From positions 179,437-243,436 of the forward strand of contig NZ_JAOSZE010000009.1 in NCBI RefSeq assembly GCF_025630775.1: a stretch of DNA of 64,000 bases. The letters run 5' to 3'. The notes under the pieces are model-generated. The model had not been told where the DNA came from. It made no database searches and worked only from the letters and a program-made list of their open reading frames with translations. The stretch's first letter is position 1. Every line of letters begins with the position of its first letter. This DNA is from Actinoplanes sp. KI2. GTDB lineage: Bacteria; Actinomycetota; Actinomycetes; Mycobacteriales; Micromonosporaceae. The position numbers and the translations under genes were made by a program. Shown piece after piece: positions 1-9,100 of the stretch.

Positions 1-234
1 GACGGCGCCGACACCCGGCTCATGCATCTGGTGCGCGAGGTGGCGCCGGAGCGGGTGACCATCGGCCTGCGGGTGGAGCCGGTGTGGGTCGACGACGACG
101 AGCTGGACACGTCGACCACCAGCATCCGGTACTTCCGGCCGGTCCCCACCCGGTTCGGGTGGGGACCCAGTGAAGCACCCGGATACGACAATAATTCGGC
201 GCCGTCCACAGCGGCCGGGTCCGCCGATGCGTGA
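1..234 (+). CDS. DUF35 OB-fold (Zn-ribbon/OB-fold) acyl-CoA-associated protein, 3' part
   Basis: Only the last 77 residues are in the window; the reading frame is open to base 1, so the gene starts upstream. The visible part is the end of an OB-fold strand set (VTIGLRVEPVWVDDDEL, then TSTTSIRYFRPV), which resembles the C-terminal OB domain of DUF35 proteins, followed by a weakly conserved tail. DUF35 proteins of this type partner thiolase-fold enzymes, often binding acyl-CoA. Its stop overlaps the start of the next thiolase-like gene (ATGCGTGA), so the two are probably translationally coupled and form a complex. The N-terminal zinc ribbon, if present, is outside the window. Family assignment rests on a short stretch and on context. 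Confidence 0.6.
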   Translation, partial: DGADTRLMHLVREVAPERVTIGLRVEPVWVDDDELDTSTTSIRYFRPVPTRFGWGPSEAPGYDNNSAPSTAAGSADA

Positions 235-1252
235 GGTCGCGGTGGTGTCCTACGCCCGGTCGCCGTTCGTGCCCGCCGACCGCGAGCACGACATGGCCGA
301 GATCGTGCAGCCGGTGATCCGCCAGGCCCTGGACGCATGCGGGCTGGACCGCGACCATATCGACTTCTTCGCCTCCGGCAGCCACGACTTCTACGAGGGC
401 CGCACCTTCTCCTACATCGAGTCGCTGGACGCGGTCGGCGCCTGGCCGCCGATCTCTGAGTCCCATGTGGAGATGGACGCGGCCTGGGCGTTCGCCGAGG
501 CCTGGGCGTGGCTTCAGCTGGGCGAGGGCACCACCGCTCTGGTGTACGGCATCGGCCGCTCCTCGCTGGCCGCCGACCTCGACCAGGTGATGCCCGCCCA
601 GCTCGACCCCTACCTGCTGGCCCCGCTGCGGCCGCACCGGGACGCCCTCGCCGGCCTGCAGGCACGGGCGCTGCTGGACGCCGGGCTGATCAGCGAACCG
701 CAGCTCGCCGAGGTGGTGTCCCGATATCGGGCCGACGTCTCGATGGCCTCGCCGTACCTGGCCTCTCCCCTGCGCGCTCACGACATCGCGCCACCGGGCG
801 ACGCCGCCGCCGTGCTCATCCTCGCCGAGGGCGACACCGCACGCCGGCTCGCTGCCCGCCCGGCCTGGGTGCGCGGGCTCGACCACCGGATAGAGACCCA
901 CTACCCGGGCGTACGCGACCTGACCTGCTCCGCCTCGACCCGTCGGGCCGCCGCGCGGGCCGCCGAGATGGCCGGGTTCGCCGCGGCCGACGTCGAGGTG
1001 GCCGAGCTGCACACCGAGTACAGCTACCAGGAGCCGCTGCTGGTGTCCGCGCTCGGCCTGGAGAAGGCGGCGGTGAACCCGTCCGGCGGTCCCCTCGCGG
1101 GCCGGCCGGCCACCGCCACCGGCCTGATCCGGATCGGCGAGGCCGCCCGCCGGATCATGGACGGCTCCGAAGAGAAGGCCCTCGCGCACGCCACCAACGG
1201 TCCGGCCTTGCAGCACAACCTGGTCTGCCTGCTCGCCGGGGAGCCGCGATGA
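227..1252 (+). CDS. thiolase-fold protein lacking the catalytic cysteine
   Basis: 341 residues, start ATG at 227 overlapping the upstream stop. The N-terminus (MREVAVVSYARSPFVP) and the late motifs NPSGG and ATATGLIRI are thiolase-fold. Where ordinary thiolases have a nucleophilic Cys in an N-C-A-S/T-G motif this protein reads SHVEMDAAWAFAEA, with no Cys; the usual GHPxGATG histidine motif is replaced by GRPATATG. It is therefore unlikely to do classical thiolysis. Cys-less thiolase-like proteins paired with DUF35 proteins are known as retro-aldolases in steroid side-chain degradation (Ltp2/ChsH2 type) and as non-catalytic partners. It overlaps the next gene by 4 bases (ATGA). Shorter than typical thiolases (about 390). 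Confidence 0.75.
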   Translation: MREVAVVSYARSPFVPADREHDMAEIVQPVIRQALDACGLDRDHIDFFASGSHDFYEGRTFSYIESLDAVGAWPPISESHVEMDAAWAFAEAWAWLQLGEGTTALVYGIGRSSLAADLDQVMPAQLDPYLLAPLRPHRDALAGLQARALLDAGLISEPQLAEVVSRYRADVSMASPYLASPLRAHDIAPPGDAAAVLILAEGDTARRLAARPAWVRGLDHRIETHYPGVRDLTCSASTRRAAARAAEMAGFAAADVEVAELHTEYSYQEPLLVSALGLEKAAVNPSGGPLAGRPATATGLIRIGEAARRIMDGSEEKALAHATNGPALQHNLVCLLAGEPR

Positions 1253-2406
1253 GCACCCCGCCGGCCGTCATCGGCGTCGGGCAGAGCAAGCAGGCCAAGC
1301 GCCGCGAGGTCACCATCGGCGCGCTCGTCCGCGAGGCGGTCGACGAGGCCCTCGCCGACGCGGGACTGGGGTTCGCCGACATCGACGCGGTGGTGCTGAG
1401 CAAGACGCCCGACCTGTTCGACGGGGTGATGAACCCGGAGCTGTACCTGGCCGACGCGATGGGCGCGGTGGGTCTGCCGGTGACCCGGGTGTTCACCGGC
1501 GGCAGCGTCGGCGGGCACGCGGCGATCTTCGGGGCCCATCTGGTGGCGGCCGGCCTGGCCCGGCGGGTGCTGGTGGTCGCGTACTCGAAGGAGTCGGAGG
1601 GCAACTTCACCTGGGCGCTGTCCCGGGGCCTGCCGTTCAGCTCGCATCTGGGCGCGGGGGCGGGCGGACACTTCGCGCCGGTGATCCGGGAGTACATCCG
1701 CCGGTCGCGGGCGCCCGAGCACATCGGCTGGAAGGTCGCCGTCAACCACCGGCAGAACGCGGCCCGCAATCCGTACGCGCACCTCCGCCGCGCCGATCTG
1801 ACCATCGAGGAGGTGCGGCAGTCGCCGATGCTGTGGGATCCGATCCGCTACCTCGAGTCGTGCCCGTCGTCGGACGGCTCCTGCGCGATCGTGCTCACCG
1901 GCGCCGGTCTGGCCCGCCGCGCGCCCCGGCCGCCGGCCTGGATCCACGGCCTGGCCTGGCGCACCGAGACCGGCCACTTCGCCGGCCGCGACGAGGTGAA
2001 CCCGCGGGCCGGGCGGGACTGCGCCGCCGACGCCTACCGCCAGGCCGGCATCACCGACCCGGCCCGCGAGATCGACGTGGCCGAGCTCTACATCCCGTAC
2101 AGCTGGTACGAGCCGATGTGGCTGGAGAACACCGGGCTGGCCGAGGAACACGCCGGCTGGCGGCTGGTCGACGCGGACCGCACCGCGTTCGGCGGCGACC
2201 TGCCGGTCAACCCGTCCGGCGGGGTGCTGTCCGGCAACCCGACCGGCGCCACCGGCCTGCTCCGGTTCGCCGAGGCGGCGCTGCAGGTGCGCGGCCTGGC
2301 CGGCGAGCACCAGGTGCCGGGCGCCCGCCGGGCCGTGGGGCACGCCATGGGCGGGGCGTCGCAGTTCCACGCGCTCTGGGTGGTCGGCAGCGAGGCACCC
2401 CGATGA
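1249..2406 (+). CDS. second Cys-less thiolase-like / lipid-transfer-type protein
   Basis: 385 residues, ATG overlapping the previous stop by 4 bases. The fold is clear: a VIGVGQSKQ start, GALVREAVDEALADAGL helix, NPSGGVLSGNPTGATG near the C-terminus. The nucleophile loop reads VFTGGSVGGHAA, without Cys, and the His of the KGHPxGATG motif is Asn (GNPTGATG). A tyrosine-rich segment (ELYIPYSWYEPM) replaces the usual ELHDAF motif; a similar Tyr-rich segment occurs in the preceding protein (ELHTEYSYQE). Together with the OB-fold partner this fits an aldolase-like or scaffolding role on acyl-CoA substrates. It is not a close copy of its neighbour, so an old paralogue pair, possibly a heterodimer, is the likely reading. 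Confidence 0.78.
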   Translation: MSTPPAVIGVGQSKQAKRREVTIGALVREAVDEALADAGLGFADIDAVVLSKTPDLFDGVMNPELYLADAMGAVGLPVTRVFTGGSVGGHAAIFGAHLVAAGLARRVLVVAYSKESEGNFTWALSRGLPFSSHLGAGAGGHFAPVIREYIRRSRAPEHIGWKVAVNHRQNAARNPYAHLRRADLTIEEVRQSPMLWDPIRYLESCPSSDGSCAIVLTGAGLARRAPRPPAWIHGLAWRTETGHFAGRDEVNPRAGRDCAADAYRQAGITDPAREIDVAELYIPYSWYEPMWLENTGLAEEHAGWRLVDADRTAFGGDLPVNPSGGVLSGNPTGATGLLRFAEAALQVRGLAGEHQVPGARRAVGHAMGGASQFHALWVVGSEAPR

Positions 2407-3566
2407 GGGCGTACGTGGCGGGGGTCGGGATGACGCCGTTCACGCGGATCGGCGGTGACACCACGTATCCGCGGATGGTCGCCGAGGCGGTACGGCACGC
2501 GCTGGCCGACGCGGGCCTCGGCTACGGCGACGTGCAGCGGGCCGCGGTCGGCTACGTGTTCCAGCCGTCCACGGCCGGCCAGCGCGCCCTGTACGACGTC
2601 GGGCTCACCGGCATCCCGGTGGTCAACGTGAACAACAACTGCGCCACCGGGTCGACCGCGCTGATGCTGGCCCGGGAATGGGTGCAGAGCGGCGTGGCCG
2701 ACGTCGCGCTGGCGGTCGGTTTCGAGCAGATGACCCGGGAGGCGATGGCCGGCCGGCCCACCGGAGTGTCCACGATAGACGCACACCTGGCCGCGCTGCC
2801 CGGCGCCGGTACTCCGGTGACCGCATGGTTCTTCGCGCGGGCGGCCGAGGAGCACATGCGCCGGCACGGCACCACCGTCGAGGATCTGGCCCGGGTCGCG
2901 GTCAAGAACCACGAGCACTCCACCCGTAACCCGCTCGCCCAGTTCCGCCGGGCGTTCACGCTCGACGAGGTGCTGGCCGACAAAACCGTCTCGGGGCCGC
3001 TCACCCGTACCCAATGCTCGCCCTTGTCCGACGGCGCCGCCGCCGCTGTCGTCGTGAGCGAGAGGACCGCCCGAGCCGTCGAGATCGTCTCGCAGCGGAT
3101 GGTGACCGACACCGCCGAGTCCTTCGCCGGCGGGTCGGCGATCGCCGTGGTCGGCGCCCCGATGACCCGCCGGGCCACCGCTGAGGTGCTGGCCGACGCC
3201 GGCGTGGGCATCGACGACATCGACGTGATCGAACTGCACGACTGCTTTTCGATCAACGAGCTCCTCACGTACGAGGCGATGGGTTTGTGTCCCGAGGGTG
3301 GCGGTGGCGAGCTCGTGCGATCCGGCGCGACCACCTACGGCGGCACATGGGTGGTGAACCCGTCCGGCGGGCTGATCTCCAAGGGGCATCCGCTGGGCGC
3401 CACCGGCCTGGCCCAGTGCGCCGAACTGGTCTGGCAGCTGCGCGGCGAGGCCGGCGACCGCCAGGTGCCCGGGGCGCGGCTGGCGCTCGCCCACAATCTC
3501 GGGCTCGGCGGCGCGTGTGTAGTGACGCTGTTCAGGGGAGGAAGCCATGGGAATGCGGGAACCTAA
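2403..3566 (+). CDS. thiolase / lipid-transfer protein (acetyl-CoA acetyltransferase family)
   Basis: 387 residues, ATG overlapping the previous stop (ATGA). All thiolase catalytic elements are present: NNNCATGST with the nucleophilic Cys, ELHDCFSINEL, the C-terminal SKGHPLGATG histidine motif and a final GLGGACVV glycine/cysteine loop. It resembles SCP-x/lipid-transfer thiolases of actinomycetes and probably cleaves a 3-ketoacyl-CoA with CoA. It is the only catalytically complete thiolase of the three. Its 3' end overlaps the acyl-CoA synthetase start by 20 bases, indicating one operon. Substrate cannot be told from sequence; sterol side-chain or branched acids are typical of such clusters. 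Confidence 0.87.
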   Translation: MRAYVAGVGMTPFTRIGGDTTYPRMVAEAVRHALADAGLGYGDVQRAAVGYVFQPSTAGQRALYDVGLTGIPVVNVNNNCATGSTALMLAREWVQSGVADVALAVGFEQMTREAMAGRPTGVSTIDAHLAALPGAGTPVTAWFFARAAEEHMRRHGTTVEDLARVAVKNHEHSTRNPLAQFRRAFTLDEVLADKTVSGPLTRTQCSPLSDGAAAAVVVSERTARAVEIVSQRMVTDTAESFAGGSAIAVVGAPMTRRATAEVLADAGVGIDDIDVIELHDCFSINELLTYEAMGLCPEGGGGELVRSGATTYGGTWVVNPSGGLISKGHPLGATGLAQCAELVWQLRGEAGDRQVPGARLALAHNLGLGGACVVTLFRGGSHGNAGT

Positions 3567-5097
3567 CCACCTGGGCCACCTGGTCGTCGCGGCACTGCGC
3601 CGGCACCGCGACAAGCCGGTGATGGAGCTCGGCGGCGGCACCCTGACCGGCGGCGAGGTCGCCGCCGCCGCCAGCCGCTACGTGCAGGCGCTGGAGGCCC
3701 TGGGGGTGGGCGCCTCGGCGCTGCTGTCCACCAACCGCCCCGAGGTGCTGCTGATCGTCGCGGCCGGTCAGGTGCTGGGCGCGCGGCGCACGGCGCTGCA
3801 CCCGCTGGGCTCGCTCGACGACCACGCGTACGCGATCAACGACGCCGGCATCGGGACACTCATCGTCGACCCGGTCTTCGCGGAACGCGCCCTGGGGCTG
3901 CTGGACCGGGTGCCCGGGCTGAAGCAGGTGCTCACCATCGGCCCGGCGCCCTCGTCCCTGGCCGGCGCGGTCGACCTGGTCGCCGCCGCCTCCCACTATC
4001 AGCCGGCGCCGCTGCGGCCGGCTTCGCTGGCGCCCGACCACGTCGTGTCGATCACCTACACCGGCGGCACGACCGGCCGACCCAAGGGCGTCATGGGCAC
4101 CGCGCAGTCGATGCTGACCATGTCGCAGGTGATGCTGGCCGAGTGGGAGTGGCCGGACGCTCCCCGGTTCCTGGTGTGCACGCCGCTGTCGCACGCCGGC
4201 GCCGCGTTCTTCGTGCCCACCCTGCTCAAGGGCGGATCGCTGGTGGTGCTCCCCCGCTTCGACCCGGCCGAGGTGCTGCGCACCATCGAGGAGCAGCGGA
4301 TCACCGCCACCATGCTGGTGCCGACCATGCTGTACGCGCTGCTCGACCACCCCGACTCGGGCACCCGCGACCTGTCCAGCCTGGAGACGGTCTACTACGG
4401 CGCGGCGCCGATCAACCCGGTGCGGCTGCGCGAGGCGATCGACCGGTTCGGGCCGATCTTCGCGCAGTACTACGGGCAGTCCGAGGCGCCGATGGCGATC
4501 AGCTACCTGCCCCGCGGCGAACACGACGACGCCCGGCTGACCTCGTGCGGGCGGCCGTCCGCGTTCCTGCGTACGGCCCTGCTCGACGAGCACGGCAACC
4601 GGGTGCCGCCCGGCGAGCCGGGTGAGATCTGCGTGGCTGGCCCGCTGCTCGCCGCCGGCTACTGGAACCAGCCGGAGGCAACCGCGGCGGCGTTCGGCGG
4701 CGGCTGGCTGCGGACCGGCGACGTGGCCCGCGAGGACCCGGACGGCTACTGGCACATCGTCGACCGGGTCAAGGACATGATCGTCACCGGCGGCTTCAAC
4801 GTGTTCCCGCGCGAGGTCGAGGACGCGATCGCGACCCACCCCGCGGTGGCGCAGGTGGGCGTGATCGGCGTGCCGGACGCGACCTGGGGCGAGGCGGTCA
4901 CCGCGATCGTGGTGCTGCGCGACGGTTCTGCCGCGGACGGCCTGGCCGCGGATCTCAAGGCGCTGGTGCGTGACCGGAAGGGCCCGGTCCAGGCGCCGAA
5001 GCACGTGATCGTGGCGGACCGGCTGCCGCTGACCGCCCTCGGCAAGCCGGACAAGAAGGCCCTCCGCGCCGCCTACGCCGACCACGATTTCGGCTGA
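3547..5097 (+). CDS. acyl-CoA synthetase (AMP-forming, FadD-like)
   Basis: 516 residues. Start ATG at 3547 has a strong site (GGGGAGGAA) 5-6 bases upstream, inside the end of the thiolase gene; a second ATG two codons later is less likely. Adenylate-forming motifs are complete: P-loop-like YTGGTTGRPKG, YYGQSE, the hinge region GWLRTGDVAR, and the C-terminal domain with GGFNVFPREVE and the catalytic Lys in LTALGKPDKK. It activates a carboxylic acid to its CoA thioester, presumably supplying the thiolase-type proteins encoded upstream. It is the last gene of the operon; the convergent regulator gene ends 46 bases downstream with no strong hairpin between them. Confidence 0.88.
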   Translation: MGMREPNHLGHLVVAALRRHRDKPVMELGGGTLTGGEVAAAASRYVQALEALGVGASALLSTNRPEVLLIVAAGQVLGARRTALHPLGSLDDHAYAINDAGIGTLIVDPVFAERALGLLDRVPGLKQVLTIGPAPSSLAGAVDLVAAASHYQPAPLRPASLAPDHVVSITYTGGTTGRPKGVMGTAQSMLTMSQVMLAEWEWPDAPRFLVCTPLSHAGAAFFVPTLLKGGSLVVLPRFDPAEVLRTIEEQRITATMLVPTMLYALLDHPDSGTRDLSSLETVYYGAAPINPVRLREAIDRFGPIFAQYYGQSEAPMAISYLPRGEHDDARLTSCGRPSAFLRTALLDEHGNRVPPGEPGEICVAGPLLAAGYWNQPEATAAAFGGGWLRTGDVAREDPDGYWHIVDRVKDMIVTGGFNVFPREVEDAIATHPAVAQVGVIGVPDATWGEAVTAIVVLRDGSAADGLAADLKALVRDRKGPVQAPKHVIVADRLPLTALGKPDKKALRAAYADHDFG

Positions 5098-5142
5098 GCG
5101 CGCACCTGGGAGCTGATCGGCGCCCACGCCATCCCCATACCG

Positions 5143-6129
5143 TCAGGCCCAGTCGTGGCGGGCGGCGTACCAGCCGAGCTGCATTCGGCTCCGCACGCCG
5201 GCCAGGTCCATCAGGCGGCGCAGGCGGCGTTGCAGCGTGCGCATCGAGAGGCCGAGCTGGGTGGCGACGGCCTGATCGGTGAGCCCGGCGAGCAGCAGCG
5301 CCAGGATCTTCCGGTCCAGCGCACCCGGGGCGTCCACGGCCAGGCCCCCGGCCTCCTCGCCGGTCGGGTCGCCGAGGGCCGACGCGTCGAGCGGGTGCGC
5401 GTGCCGCCACACGATCTCGAAGAGCGCGTCCATCGCGGCCAGCAGCCCGGAGCGGTGCAGCAGCACCGCGCCCGGATCCTCCCCGGGCGTGACCGTCAGC
5501 GGAACCAGGGCGAGGTCGTCGTCGGCCAGGATCAGCTTGATCGGCAGCGACTCGGCTACCCGCACCTCGACGCCGAGGCGCAGTGACTGCATGGTTTCGG
5601 CGACCACGCCGGGTTCGGCCAGCGCGGACCGGTCGATGGCGACGCGGTAGCGCACGCCCCGGGCGAGCATCTGCGATTCCACCGGGTTGGCGCCCGGTGG
5701 CACGGCGGCGAAGGGCCTGGTGACGAAGCTGCGAACCTGGGTGCACGCGGCGTGCTGCACCTGGGCGAACCGGTGCCGGATGCCCTCGACGCCGGTGACC
5801 ACCTCGATCAGCTCGCTGATGGTGCGGCCGGCCATCGCCTTGCGGTGCTCCTCGGCGAGGGTGACCATGGTCAGCTCGGCGGCGCGCAGCTCCGCTCGCC
5901 GCTCGCTGAGCATGGCGCCGAGCGCGACCGCGGGCGGCGCCGCGGCGAAGGCGCCGCCGGGAGCGGGTTGCACGAGACCGTCCCGGACCAAAGAGGACAG
6001 CACGTGCTCGATCTCGGGCGTGGGCACCTGCAGGATCTCGCCCAGCTCGGTCAGGCCGGCCCGGACGCGCCCGGCGAGCGCGCGGTAGACCGCCTCGTGT
6101 TCCGGGGCCAGTCCCAGCGAACCCAGCAT
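5143..6129 (-). CDS. TrmB/LuxR-like transcriptional regulator
   Basis: 328 residues starting at ATG 6129 (MLGSLGLAPEHEAVYRAL); an upstream extension to 6309 would run through the end of the subtilase gene and through a hairpin, and has non-protein-like composition. Residues 1-70 look like a TrmB-type winged helix (AVYRALAGRVRAGLTELGEILQ), followed by a helical linker and a phospholipase-D-like or ligand domain, and a C-terminal LuxR-type HTH (DRKILALLLAGLTDQAVATQ then LSMRTLQRRLRRLM). This architecture is common among regulators beside subtilases and secondary-metabolite genes in actinomycetes. Ligand and targets are unknown. It could control the upstream subtilase or the convergent acyl-CoA operon. 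Confidence 0.8.
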   Translation of the reverse strand: MLGSLGLAPEHEAVYRALAGRVRAGLTELGEILQVPTPEIEHVLSSLVRDGLVQPAPGGAFAAAPPAVALGAMLSERRAELRAAELTMVTLAEEHRKAMAGRTISELIEVVTGVEGIRHRFAQVQHAACTQVRSFVTRPFAAVPPGANPVESQMLARGVRYRVAIDRSALAEPGVVAETMQSLRLGVEVRVAESLPIKLILADDDLALVPLTVTPGEDPGAVLLHRSGLLAAMDALFEIVWRHAHPLDASALGDPTGEEAGGLAVDAPGALDRKILALLLAGLTDQAVATQLGLSMRTLQRRLRRLMDLAGVRSRMQLGWYAARHDWA

Positions 6130-6147
6130 CCGCTGCCGGGGAGCGGA

Positions 6148-6171
6148 CCCCGGGACGTCACCGTCCCGGGG
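6148..6171 (-). terminator. hairpin terminator after the subtilase gene
   Basis: A perfect 10-bp inverted repeat (CCCCGGGACG / CGTCCCGGGG) with a 4-base loop lies 14 bases beyond the subtilase stop, on its reading strand, and before the regulator start. There is no clear T-run, as is usual for GC-rich actinomycete terminators. It would separate transcription of the regulator from the subtilase. Confidence 0.7.
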
Positions 6172-6185
6172 CCCTCCGAGGGGTA

Positions 6186-9100
6186 TCACTTGAGGCCGTA
6201 CGCCCGGATGATCTCCTGCTTGATGCCGAACCCGGCGTCGGTGGTGCCGGTGGCGCGCACCGAGACGAAGCCGCCGGGCTGCTTCGGCAGCCGGAGCGCA
6301 CCGTTCCACCAGCCGCCGGCGGCGCGCAGGGTCACCGGTTGCCAGGTGACACCGTCGTCGTAGGACACCTCCAGCGTCACCGCGGTGACGTTGCCCGTGC
6401 TGGGCCCGCCGCCGGCCTGCGGGATCGGCTTGACCCGGATCTGCTGGGTGCAGCCGCCCCGCACGTCACCGTGCAGGTCGGTGTCGAGGCGGTACTCCAT
6501 CTGCAGCAGCGCCATCGGCTCGAACTTGTCCGAGGTGTTGGAGCTGGAGACGAAGTCCCACTCGCTGTGCGTACGGGTGGACAGCCGCCACTGGTCGGCC
6601 GGGCGGGAGGCGTCCAGCACCAGGTGGTACGGCAGGGTCCCGGCCGGCACCGACTTCCACTGGATCGACGCACCGTGCTTGTCCTCGTACAGCAGCGCGT
6701 CGCCCTGGTACAGCTTCAGGTTGCTCGGCACCGAGCCGTACGGCAGGTAGCCGCCGTGCTCGATGGTGTCCCCCGACGCGCTCCAGGCCTGCACGTTGAT
6801 CGTCATGTAGTCGCGGTAGCGGCTGTTCTGCACCGCGAACCCCCGGTTGAACGCGGGCCGGACGGCCGGTGCGAACCAGTCGAGGCGGGTGGTTCCCTGG
6901 GCGTAGGTGTTGCGGTTGGCCACATCCGTCCAGCCGCCCTGGGCGTGCGCCTCGGACCAGATCTGACCGGGGGTGACCCATTCGGTGCGGGTGGACGGGT
7001 GCCATTCCCGTTCGGCGAACCCGATCGCCGGGACGAACGTCACGTCGTACCGCATCCCGCTGCCCTGCATCGCCTGCGTCAGGTTGTAGTAGTGCGCGTC
7101 GATCTTGGCGAGGTCGTGGTTGCTCGGATGGTAGGTGAGCGGCCGATCGGGAACCTTCCCCGTGTACGTACGGGCCAGGTCGTAGACGTAGCCGGCGTAC
7201 GGCACCTGCTCGGTGAGGATCTGCCGCCGGCCGCTCCGGGCGAGGTCGATCAGCCGGGCCCCGGCGTCGCGGTGGACGGTGGCGACCGGGATCGGCGAGG
7301 CACCGACCGACTCGTTGAGCACGCCGGCGCCGTCGTTGACGACCAGCAGCAGCTTGGCTCCGGCGGCCGCGGCGGCGGTGGCCCGGCCGGCGCCGCCGAT
7401 CGCGTCGCTGCGGGTCACGACCACGGCCTTGCCCTTGGCGTCGAGCCCGGCGTAGTCGGCGGCCGTGCCGGTGCCGGCGTAGACCAGAGGCAGGCTCGAC
7501 CAGCCGGCGGTGAGGGTGCTGCCCGGCTGGACGGTGGCCGCCAGGGGCGGCAGTCCGAGGGCGGCCAGGCTCAGCATCGGCTCACCCTGACGCCACCGGT
7601 TGACCAGCGTGAACGACCCCTGGGTGACCTGCTCGGTCGGCGAGACGTAGATGTCGTCGTACTTGACCGGGCTCAGGAACGCGTCCCGGAAGCTGTCGCC
7701 GTCGGCGTACGTCACGGTGTAGTCGACCTTGCGCAGTCGATTCTCGCTGCGCTGCGGCGCGACGGTGTCCAGCCGGCGCGCCTTGCTCGCGTCCAGCACC
7801 ACCGTGGCCGCCCTGCCCTGCAGCACGGTCTCCGGATCGACCAGCACGGCGTAGCCGAGCGAGTCGGCCCGCTCCCCCGGAACCTCCATGAAGGACTCGA
7901 CGGTGTACGTGCCCGGCGGCATCCGCAGCGTCAGGTCGCCATCGACGGTGTAGTAGTACGGGTCGGCCTCACCGTCCTTCTTGAGCACCACGGTCGAGGT
8001 CGCGGGCTTGCCGTCCCGGCCGCGCAGCTTGATGGTCAGGTCGTACCGCTCGGCCTCCTTGAACAGGCCGAGCGAGGTGCGGGTGACCGCGGCGCCGGTG
8101 GTGGCGTCGGTGCCGACCAGGGTCGCCGCGAACGAACCGGTGCCGGGTTTGGTGGGGTCCCCGGTGACCGGGACGGTGACCTGGCCGCCGGCGGGGACGG
8201 TCACCGAGGAGGCACCCACCGAGAACGGGCCGGAACCGGCGACGGCCAGGTTCAGGGTCGCGTCGGTGCTGCCGGTGTTGGTGAAGGTGACCTGTTTGGT
8301 CACCGGCGCGTCGGTGGGCTCGTGCGGCCAGAGGAAGCTGCCGAGGAAGACCGAGCCGGTGGCCCGGACGCCGGTGCGCACGGCGGCGGCGACATCGACG
8401 CGGCCGGTGCCGACGTCGTACGGCGTGTATTTGTCGGCCAGGCCCTTGGCGGTGCTCATCAGCGCCTCCTTGAGCTGCGGGCCGGTCCAGTCGGGGTGCC
8501 GCTGGGCCAGGATCGCCACCGCCCCGGACACGTGCGGAGTGGCCATCGACGTGCCGCTCATGGTCTGGTAGAAGCCGCTGCCGGTGGGGATCTGCTGCGA
8601 ACGGGCGGCCGTGATGCTGACGCCGGGTGCGGTGATGTCCGGCTTGAGCGCCCCGCTGTGGATCAGCGGGCCGGTGCTGGAGAACGAGGCCAGCGCGTCC
8701 TGCTTGCTGACCGCGCCCACGGTGAGCGCGCCGGCGGCCGCACCGGGCGAGCCGATGCTCTGCGGCCCGTTGTTGCCGGAGGCGATGACGAACAGCGTGC
8801 CGTACTGCGCGGACAGGGTGTCCACCGCGACCGACATCGGGTCGGTCCCGTCGGAGAGCGTCGAGTCGCCGAGGCTCATGCTGACGACCTTCGCCCCGGA
8901 GGCGGCCGCCCACTGCATGCCGGCCAGCACCCACGAATCCTGGCCGGAGCCGTTGTTGCTGAGGACCTTGCCGACGATGAGGCGCGCGCCCGGCGCGACA
9001 CCCTTGTACGAGCCGCCGGAGGCGGCGCCCGTGCCCACGATCGTCGAGGCGACGTGGGTGCCGTGGCCGTTGAGGTCGGAGGTGTCCTCGTCCGGCACGA

